Of a stretch of 5,650 nt of DNA, positions 1-4,253 are shown piece after piece; the first letter of the stretch is position 1, and every line of letters begins with the position of its first letter. Below the pieces are notes generated by a model, which was not told the origin of the DNA, made no database searches, and worked only from the letters and a program-made list of their open reading frames with translations. The translations under genes were made by a program, and so were the position numbers. The stretch spans positions 1 through 5,650 of the forward strand of contig CAZNDI010000073.1 in NCBI GenBank assembly GCA_964571805.1. Direction: 5' to 3'. The stretch comes from JAUHWS01 sp964571805 (GTDB taxonomy: Bacteria; Patescibacteriota; Gracilibacteria; UM-FILTER-43-11).

Positions 1-186
1 ACACTTAGTGCTGGCCCAGATGATGGTCTATCAATCATAATTTATAGAGGGTTAAATTATATTTAGACCCAAAGCTACATTAAATATTATTAAAAAACAA
101 GCCAAAATTTGGAAAATAATTTACTACTTAAATTTTATGGTGGTGGGCTTACCTCCCTGTTAAGTTTCCTTTTTGTTTAAGCTTGA
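1..186. other. Intergenic stretch without a recognisable gene
   Basis: This stretch is AT-rich and contains no reading frame with credible protein character and no tRNA-like fold. The only structure seen is a short imperfect hairpin at 49-70 (GGGTTAAAT, loop TAT, ATTTAGACCC, one bulged base), which lacks a following T-run on either strand and so does not look like an intrinsic terminator. A 10-base string, GGTGGTGGGC at 140-149, repeats the sequence at 356-365 that spans the 3' end of the tRNA. Nothing else can be supported here. Confidence 0.5.
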
Positions 187-317
187 GACTCTGCGATTCA
201 AGGGGTCCCCAAAAATTGTCGGAAGGAGCCAAAGATTTGCCGCAGGCACAAACGTGACGACTGGAGAAATTTTTGGGGAGGGGCCCAAATTTATGTGTAA
301 GCTGAAGAAGACGACTC
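187..317 (-). repeat. Structured repeat, copy A (inverted relative to copies B-D)
   Basis: Read on the minus strand, this copy begins with a GTCGTC..TTCTTCAGC block similar to the start of copy B. It then has CCCCAAAAATTTCTCC (277 down to 262), a variable middle, TTCCGACAATTTTTGGGG, ACCCCTTGAATCGC and an end near 187. The arms CCCCAAAAATT (207-217) and AATTTTTGGGG (268-278) form a perfect 11-bp inverted repeat around a 50-nt interior. The interior contains a small GCC-GCA-GGC hairpin at 239-247, at the place where copies C and D carry GCCC/GGGC and GCCT/AGGC hairpins. Boundaries are approximate. No protein reading is convincing, and whether it acts as DNA or RNA is unknown. Confidence 0.7.
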
Positions 318-357
318 GATTAGAGGCGGATTCGTAAGCTGGAACATAAAATTTGGG
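284..357. repeat. Imperfect inverted repeat between repeat copy A and the tRNA
   Basis: CCCAAATTTATG at 284-295 is mirrored by CATAAAATTTGGG at 345-357, which has one extra A. This is a second stem of the same A/T-run-capped-by-G/C style as the main repeat, lying directly beyond the tRNA 3' end. Its interior holds GAGGCGGATTCGTAAGC at 323-339, which recurs with one change at 751-767 in copy D. Because the tRNA is transcribed towards this element, it could act as a 3' processing or termination structure, but no T-run follows it and this is inference. Confidence 0.5.
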
Positions 358-434
358 TGGTGGGCGATAGAGGAGTCGAACCTCTGACCTCAGCAACGTC
401 AATGCCGCGCTCTAGCCAACTGAGCTAATCGCCC
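358..434 (-). tRNA. tRNA-Val (anticodon GAC)
   Basis: The minus strand folds into a complete cloverleaf of 77 nt including CCA. The acceptor stem is GGGCGAT/ATCGCCC, the D arm GCTC/GAGC with a nine-base loop, and the anticodon stem CGGCA/TGCTG (one G-U pair). The anticodon loop is TTGACGT, the variable loop five bases, and the T arm AGAGG-TTCGACT-CCTCT. The discriminator is A (361) and CCA is encoded at 358-360. Loop positions 34-36 read GAC, which decodes GUC and GUU valine codons. Position 37 is G, whereas the E. coli valine tRNAs I recall carry A there. No clear promoter is seen upstream; the region before the 5' end is repeat copy B, and there is no second tRNA nearby. Confidence 0.96.
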
Positions 435-436
435 GT

Positions 437-577
437 CGTCGCTTCACTTCAGTCTACGTCAATGGCTGATCGCCATTGTCTCCGACTTCCGTGAGCGCCT
501 CCTTCTCCCCAAAAATTTCTCCACTTACTACACTTCGTTTCGTTCGTTCCGACAATTTCCGGGGACCCCTTTCTTTG
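437..577 (+). repeat. Structured repeat, copy B
   Basis: This is the first plus-strand copy, starting a few bases beyond the tRNA 5' end. It contains the block CTTCAGTCTACG, then a 7-bp hairpin with a 5-nt loop (460-466 with 472-478, arms CAATGGC/GCCATTG). A 22-base block at 481-502 is identical to 620-641 in copy C. It then has CCCCAAAAATTTCTCC (507-522), an interior rich in TTCG/GTTCG, and TTCCGACAATTT followed by GGGGACCCC at 561-569. The long-range stem CCCCAAAAATT with AATTTCCGGGG has two mismatches here. It lacks the small GCCC-type inner hairpin of copies A, C and D. Boundaries are approximate. Confidence 0.75.
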
Positions 578-729
578 AGTCACTTCACTGCAGTCTATGG
601 TCCGGTATTTCACCGGACCTCCGACTTCCGTGAGCGCCTCCTCTTCCCCTAAAATTTCTACGTTCGTCTGGTTCGCCCTTTGGGCTCACTTCGACTCGCT
701 TCGACAATTTTTGGGGACCCCTTTCTTTG
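578..729 (+). repeat. Structured repeat, copy C
   Basis: This second plus-strand copy abuts copy B, with equivalent blocks offset by 139 bases in the front half. It has CAGTCTAT and then an 8-bp hairpin with a 5-nt loop (599-606 with 612-619, GGTCCGGT/ACCGGACC) at the same place as the different hairpin of copy B. The shared 22-base block lies at 620-641 and CCCCTAAAATTTCT at 646-659. The inner hairpin GCCC-TTT-GGGC is at 675-685, and CGACAATTTTTGGGGACCCC ends at 721. The outer stem (CCCCTAAAATT with AATTTTTGGGG at 706-716) has one mismatch. This copy has every element of the family. Confidence 0.75.
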
Positions 730-847
730 AATCGCTTTGCTGCTGCGCCTGAGGCGGATTCGCAAGCGTTTTTACTCCGTCAAAATTTTCTCAGTTCGTT
801 GCGTTCGCCTTGTAGGCTCACGTTCACTCTCTTCAAAAATTTTCAGA
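730..847 (+). repeat. Structured repeat, copy D (decayed)
   Basis: The order of elements follows copy C but the sequence is degraded. AATCGC is followed by a hairpin CGCC-TGA-GGCG at 746-756, then GAGGCGGATTCGCAAGC (751-767) in place of the 22-base block. CAAAATTTTCTC (781-792) replaces the CCCC-led arm. The inner hairpin GCCT-TGT-AGGC (807-817) sits in flanks matching copy C (GTTCGCC before, GGCTCAC after). CAAAAATTTTCAG near 834-846 stands where the GGGG-led arm would be. The G/C caps and the GGGGACCCC block are lost, so this is either a diverged copy or a subtype. Confidence 0.5.
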
Positions 848-921
848 GTAACCTTAAGCTCACATTCCAAGGCATTAAGATTAGGGGTATTCTTTACTTC
901 AGGGATTATACATTATTTTGT

Positions 922-2058
922 TCACACTTCCATACTTTCTAAATATTTTTTAATATTTCGAACTTCGATCCCTTTTGATTCCATTTCTACATCTTTATCA
1001 AAAACCAATTGAAGGCCAGGGACAGCTATTTCTTGAGAAAAATACAAAAGGTTTTTGCTCAAATTGAGATCAGACGTCTTCACCTCAATCACTTTTTGAA
1101 CATGGTCTTCATCCGATAAGCAAAAATCAACCTCTTGTCCATTGCGCTTTCTAATATAATGCAATTTTGTAGAGCTTCCTTTGGTATCCCTTTGATAAAA
1201 AGTTTGTTTAAGAAGATTGACAGCCACAAAATTTTCCACCCGTGCGCCCCGATCCCCCTTCACTAAACCCGTGTCAAAAAAATAAATCTTAGGCTCTTTT
1301 TTTATTGAACGAGCAATCTTTTTAGAAAAGGGAGTGACCCTAAAAACAACATACAATGCCTCTAAAATATCAATATATTTTTTTACCGTGTGAGATGATA
1401 TTTCTACATCTTCCGCAATAGAGCTGATCGAAACCGGTGAACCCACCTTGCCCCTCAGTAACTCAAAAACCAATCTAAAAGCATTGAGGTCCCTAATGTC
1501 AGCCAAGGTAAACACATCAAATTTCAAAACCCCTTCAATATATTCATTTCTCCAGCGATCAGCCTCTATTTTATCTTCCAAAAAAGGCTGAGGGAAGCCG
1601 CCAGAAGACATAAGCTGCTCGATGTCATAGTTCGAAAATGTTTCCACAGCCTCGCGCGGAGATAGAGGGAGTAGATGATGAATAAAAAACCGTCCTACCA
1701 ATGAATCTCCTTTAAATCGATAAGTGTCCAAACCCGCACTGCCTGTGACCAAAATGTGAACCGGATTCTGCTGCTGAACTCGAGTCACATCAAAAAGTCC
1801 TTTTAAATAATTCTTCCAACCAGGCATCTTGTGTAATTCATCAAAAACAAGCAAGTCCGTGTTTTGAAGCCATTTTTTATCTCTGATGACCTCCCGATCT
1901 TCCGTCGAATCATAGTTCAAATAGCGGGCAGTTTTATATTGCTTCATTACTTCTTGGGCCAGCCAGGTTTTGCCCACTTGTCTCGGTCCGGCAATAAAAA
2001 CCATTTTTTTCTGAAGATCTTTAAGGATTTGATCGATTTGAAGACGTTTTACTTCCAT
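922..2058 (-). CDS. DUF4143-type AAA ATPase (ATP-binding protein, 378 aa)
   Basis: The protein has the domain order of the AAA_14/DUF4143 ATPases. A Walker A motif GPRQVGKT lies at residues 24-31, Walker B LLVFDE at 69-74, and a TGSAGLD sensor-like segment at 105-111. The family SL-GR motif lies at 119-123 (SLVGR). A winged-helix-like stretch follows at about 207-235. The C-terminal region resembles a restriction-fold (PD-(D/E)XK) domain, with E275, EVD at 309-311 and IEVK at 324-327. The length is typical of the family. The cellular role of these ATPases is not established; no signal peptide or membrane segment is visible. ATG at 2058 is chosen because the next upstream in-frame codons run into a stop, and no Shine-Dalgarno is seen. 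It diverges from the kinase gene across a gap with a large inverted repeat that may control it. The stop is TGA. No terminator is recognisable after it. Confidence 0.9.
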   Translation of the reverse strand: MEVKRLQIDQILKDLQKKMVFIAGPRQVGKTWLAQEVMKQYKTARYLNYDSTEDREVIRDKKWLQNTDLLVFDELHKMPGWKNYLKGLFDVTRVQQQNPVHILVTGSAGLDTYRFKGDSLVGRFFIHHLLPLSPREAVETFSNYDIEQLMSSGGFPQPFLEDKIEADRWRNEYIEGVLKFDVFTLADIRDLNAFRLVFELLRGKVGSPVSISSIAEDVEISSHTVKKYIDILEALYVVFRVTPFSKKIARSIKKEPKIYFFDTGLVKGDRGARVENFVAVNLLKQTFYQRDTKGSSTKLHYIRKRNGQEVDFCLSDEDHVQKVIEVKTSDLNLSKNLLYFSQEIAVPGLQLVFDKDVEMESKGIEVRNIKKYLESMEV

Positions 2059-2086
2059 GGTATGGATATTATTTACGATGACATTA

Positions 2087-2141
2087 TTGCACTATAATGC
2101 AAAAAAGTCACGACAATTTTGCATTATAGTGCAAAATTGTC
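2087..2141. promoter_or_regulatory. Composite inverted repeat, candidate operator with embedded -10 hexamers
   Basis: A perfect 18-bp inverted repeat is formed by TTGCACTATAATGCAAAA (2087-2104) and its complement (2117-2134), separated by 12 bases. Each arm is itself a dyad of the form TTGCA-N6-TGCAA. The right dyad extends to 12 bp per side, with GACAATTTTGCA at 2112-2123 and TGCAAAATTGTC at 2130-2141 around the six bases TTATAG. Both arms contain TATAAT, pointing plus in the left arm (2093-2098) and minus in the right arm (2128 down to 2123). The minus one would start transcription about 58 bases before the ATPase start codon; its -35 is poor. Two equal dyads overlapping -10 boxes suggest binding by a dimeric repressor, possibly autoregulation, but that is inference. 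Confidence 0.6.
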
Positions 2142-2185
2142 CTCCAAAAACTCCCCTCCACCTCCTGATTTCCAAGTTCAAATCC

Positions 2186-2214
2186 TTGAAAATGTGGCTT
2201 TTTTGTGCTAGAAT
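2186..2214 (+). promoter_or_regulatory. Promoter of the RsbW-like kinase gene
   Basis: TTGAAA at 2186-2191 and TAGAAT at 2209-2214 are separated by exactly 17 bases, and TGC directly before the hexamer makes an extended -10. Transcription would begin near 2221, leaving a leader of only about 15 bases. A small dyad AAGGA-ATA-TCCTT at 2217-2229 lies across the predicted start of the transcript and could be a repressor site or merely a weak hairpin. Confidence 0.65.
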
Positions 2215-2235
2215 TAAAGGAATATCCTTCTTATA

Positions 2236-2712
2236 ATGTCTCAAAAAATAGAGCTCACTCTACCGGCAGATTTTAAATTTTCTCCTCTGCTGCGAGAAGT
2301 CTCGGGGAGAATTTTTGACGATTTGGGCTTCACAGAAGCCTGGTCGGGGCGGCTCAAGTTGGTTTTAGAAGAACTTTTCAACAATGCTGTAGAGTACGGG
2401 TCCAATGAGATAAGCCAAGTGTACATCACATTTTTATTCGACGAACAAGAGCTTTCCTTCCAAGTAGAAGATGAAGGAACAGGGCCAAAAAAGATCTATC
2501 CTCTCGAGCTACATGCCATAATCAAAAAAAACCGAGAAGAATTAGACGCCAACGATCAAAACAAAGATGGGGGGCGTGGGTTAGCCCTTATTTCGCGCCT
2601 TTGGGCTGACCGCTTGAGTGTAGAAAACAGTTCTCATGGGGGTTTGTTATTGGGCTTTAGAAAAGAAGTTGTTCGGAAGCAAATCGCTCCCCTTGATGCG
2701 GATAAAAGCTAG
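2236..2712 (+). CDS. RsbW/SpoIIAB-like ATP-binding protein (HATPase_c_2, 158 aa)
   Basis: This is a stand-alone GHKL ATPase domain of the anti-sigma-factor serine kinase type, cytoplasmic by the lack of any membrane segment. The N box LVLEELFNNAVEYG is at residues 42-55 (E46 and N50 in the family spacing), the G1 box DEGTG at 79-83 and the G2 box GGRGLALI at 112-119. Length and the N-terminal LPAD..F segment agree with RsbW relatives. Family members bind a sigma factor and phosphorylate a STAS-domain antagonist. Neither partner is encoded in this window, so the target is unknown and another partner-switching use is possible. The start at 2236 sits about 15 bases after the predicted transcription start with no Shine-Dalgarno at usual spacing (AAGGA is 14 bases away). 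Its TAG stop overlaps the stop of the convergent glycosyltransferase. Confidence 0.88.
   Translation: MSQKIELTLPADFKFSPLLREVSGRIFDDLGFTEAWSGRLKLVLEELFNNAVEYGSNEISQVYITFLFDEQELSFQVEDEGTGPKKIYPLELHAIIKKNREELDANDQNKDGGRGLALISRLWADRLSVENSSHGGLLLGFRKEVVRKQIAPLDADKS
2709..2712. other. Convergent stop-codon overlap (CTAG)
   Basis: The four bases CTAG provide the TAG stop of the plus-strand kinase gene (2710-2712) and the TAG stop of the minus-strand glycosyltransferase gene (2709-2711). There is no intergenic space and no hairpin with a T-run here, so each transcript must extend into the other gene. Confidence 0.95.
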
Positions 2713-3782
2713 TGAATGAGCACTTCGTATACCGCTTGAGCGCATTTTTCCCACGAGTACTTTTTTAGGGTCGCTTCATGATTTTCCGTCTTCAATCCAG
2801 CTTTATCTTGAGGATCAGCCATTCTTTTCATCAGATCCCTAAGGGCTTTTGAGTCCTCGGGTTCAAAAAATAGCGCATTGTCTTTCGCAATTTCTTTAGA
2901 AGTGGGAATGGCAGAGGCAATGAGAGGCAATCCCGCCTGCATGGCTTCCAAAAGGGGAATGCCAAAGCCTTCTTCGCGCGAGGGGAAAATAAAGGAGAGG
3001 GCATTTTTTAGAAAAACCTGCTTTTCCTTTTCCGAAATATAGCCCGGCAAAATAATCCTTTCCTTCATCAATTGAGGAATAGAGTTGAGAATGGCCTCTC
3101 CTCCATGCCCAGGGAATCCTGCAATCACCAGCTTGATTTCATCATTCTCTTTACAGAATTCAAGAAAAGCCTTGATCAGCGTGTCAGAATTTTTTTTCCA
3201 CTCAATCCTCCCCAGGTATAAAAAATACTTTCCCTGCCTCAATTTATGTTTCTTCAAGACACTTCTCTCTTCTTTTTCTGAAATTATTAGATCTATTGCC
3301 TTAAATCCCAAAGGAATCACATGAATTTTTCCCTCTTCACAACGATAAAATTTCATCAAGTCTTCCTTTGTTTTTGTCGAAGGAACGATGATCTGAGAAG
3401 CATTTTTGACTGCAAATTTTGACGCCCAATTCAAATAGACTCTAGACTTCCAACTATAACTTTGAGGAGAGTCTTTAAAGGCCACATCATGCAACGTGAT
3501 CACAGATTTTTTAGCATAAAATAGAGGTAAAACATGGGAAGGCACAAAAAGCGTTTGGATTTTTTTGTTTTTTAAAATTTCCCAGCTCAACCGCACATGC
3601 GTCCACAATCGGCGAAAAGGAATCACAAGCTGAGGCACGGGCAATTCAACGTTCCGAGGGCTGATCAGAGTGATTTCCTCAGGGTGCTGGCGGACCAGTT
3701 CGTTGATCAAAAAATAAGAGTAATGCTCAACCCCTGTCCTTTTTTCGGTGTTGTTGTAACGCGAGGCGTCGATGTAAATCAT
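2709..3782 (-). CDS. Glycosyltransferase family 4 protein (357 aa)
   Basis: This is a GT-B fold, retaining glycosyltransferase of the GT4 type. The N-terminal half has the acceptor-side pattern TGVEHYS at residues 16-22, LHDV at 97-100 and a PST turn at 134-136. The C-terminal half has LYLGRIEWKKN at 188-198 (the R and K that contact the donor diphosphate in the family) and the EX7E motif at E271 and E279 within EEGFGIPLLEAM. Length is normal and no membrane segment is evident. It would transfer a sugar from a nucleotide-sugar donor during surface polysaccharide or glycolipid synthesis; donor and acceptor cannot be read from the sequence. ATG at 3782 is preceded by an in-frame TGA and is the first possible start; a GAGG lies too far upstream (about 18 bases). 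No other sugar-pathway genes flank it, which is unusual since GT4 genes are often clustered. Confidence 0.92.
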   Translation of the reverse strand: MIYIDASRYNNTEKRTGVEHYSYFLINELVRQHPEEITLISPRNVELPVPQLVIPFRRLWTHVRLSWEILKNKKIQTLFVPSHVLPLFYAKKSVITLHDVAFKDSPQSYSWKSRVYLNWASKFAVKNASQIIVPSTKTKEDLMKFYRCEEGKIHVIPLGFKAIDLIISEKEERSVLKKHKLRQGKYFLYLGRIEWKKNSDTLIKAFLEFCKENDEIKLVIAGFPGHGGEAILNSIPQLMKERIILPGYISEKEKQVFLKNALSFIFPSREEGFGIPLLEAMQAGLPLIASAIPTSKEIAKDNALFFEPEDSKALRDLMKRMADPQDKAGLKTENHEATLKKYSWEKCAQAVYEVLIH

Positions 3783-3831
3783 TTGGATATTTCAATCATC
3801 CTCATTATAATAGACTGGAAATAATTTTTAA
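3783..3831. promoter_or_regulatory. Overlapping divergent promoters sharing one -10 octamer
   Basis: The palindrome ATTATAAT at 3804-3811 reads as TATAAT on both strands. On the plus strand TATAAT (3806-3811) has TTGGAT at 3783-3788, 17 bases upstream, and would start the PUR gene transcript near 3818. On the minus strand TATAAT (3809 down to 3804) has TTAAAA at 3831-3826 with a 16-base spacer, and would start the glycosyltransferase transcript near 3797, about 15 bases before its ATG. Both -35 elements are weak. Polymerase could occupy only one direction at a time, so the two genes may be coupled inversely; that is inference. Confidence 0.5.
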
Positions 3832-3844
3832 CCTAAAAAAGAAA

Positions 3845-4183
3845 ATGGAAGATGATTACCAATTCGATGATTTAGATCATTCCGCAGCCCCCACTCCTGC
3901 TGCCCCACCCATGCCTTCGGCAGGGCAAAGTGACCATGGTTATAACTCACATGCTTCGTCTCACAGTTCTGGTCAAGGCGATGGTAACTACGCTTCTGAG
4001 TTATTTTCAAAGCAGATCAAGGCCAAATTTCGCACCTTTTACGTCGATTTAAAAGAGAGTTCAAACGGAAAATTCGTCAAAATCAGCGAAAAAAGTCATG
4101 GCCGCAAAAGCACCATCATGATGGATGCCGAGGATGTCCCCACTCTTATTGAAGCCCTGCAAGAAATACAACAGCACCTGTAA
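3845..4183 (+). CDS. PUR-family (DUF3276-like) nucleic-acid-binding protein (112 aa)
   Basis: The C-terminal part, residues about 49-112, matches the single PUR repeat of bacterial PUR-alpha/DUF3276 proteins. ELFSKQIKA and FRTFYVDLKESSNGKFVKISE form the beta-sheet part, with aromatic and basic residues (R63, F65, Y66, K70, K76) of the type that contact single-stranded nucleic acid. A long final helix follows from MDAEDVPTLIEALQEI. Residues 1-48 are a low-complexity tail that begins acidic (EDD, DDLD) and then is rich in Pro, Ala, Ser, Gly and His; it is probably disordered. The protein is soluble and likely binds ssDNA or RNA as a dimer; the physiological role is not known. ATG at 3845 follows an A-rich leader without Shine-Dalgarno. 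The gene stands alone and ends at a strong terminator. Confidence 0.8.
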   Translation: MEDDYQFDDLDHSAAPTPAAPPMPSAGQSDHGYNSHASSHSSGQGDGNYASELFSKQIKAKFRTFYVDLKESSNGKFVKISEKSHGRKSTIMMDAEDVPTLIEALQEIQQHL

Positions 4184-4205
4184 ATTGGGGCTCTTCTTGA
4201 GTCAC

Positions 4206-4245
4206 AAAAAAAGCCAGATCAGTCACTTTCTTGATCTGGCTTTTT
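4206..4245. terminator. Bidirectional intrinsic terminator
   Basis: A perfect 9-bp stem GCCAGATCA (4213-4221) with TGATCTGGC (4232-4240) encloses a 10-base loop. It is preceded by seven A (4206-4212) and followed by five T (4241-4245), so a U-tract follows the hairpin on either strand. It lies between the convergent PUR and RNase Y genes, 22 bases after the PUR stop and 8 bases beyond the RNase Y stop, and should end both transcripts. Confidence 0.93.
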
Positions 4246-4253
4246 ATTAATCC

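Noticed and set aside
49..70. Intrinsic terminator
   Set aside because: The hairpin has a bulge, few G-C pairs and no T-run on either side.
160..402. 80-codon open frame on the minus strand
   Set aside because: It runs through repeat copy A and into the tRNA gene, and the predicted peptide has no family character.
437..847. CRISPR array
   Set aside because: The repeated blocks are long, diverged, internally hairpinned and irregularly spaced, with only two to four copies and no cas genes.
187..847. Complete insertion sequence
   Set aside because: No transposase frame or remnant and no target-site duplication could be identified; the inverted copies enclose only the tRNA.
727..1012. Two overlapping open frames on the plus strand
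   Set aside because: They lie in the decayed repeat copy D and continue antisense into the ATPase gene; their composition reflects TTC/TTT-rich repeat DNA.
922..2058. Defence or toxin-antitoxin system around the DUF4143 ATPase
   Set aside because: No toxin, antitoxin, nuclease partner or other defence gene lies beside it; the single ATPase does not support a system.
3828..4010. 60-codon open frame on the minus strand
   Set aside because: It lies opposite the PUR gene's low-complexity tail and has no domain, promoter or start signal of its own.
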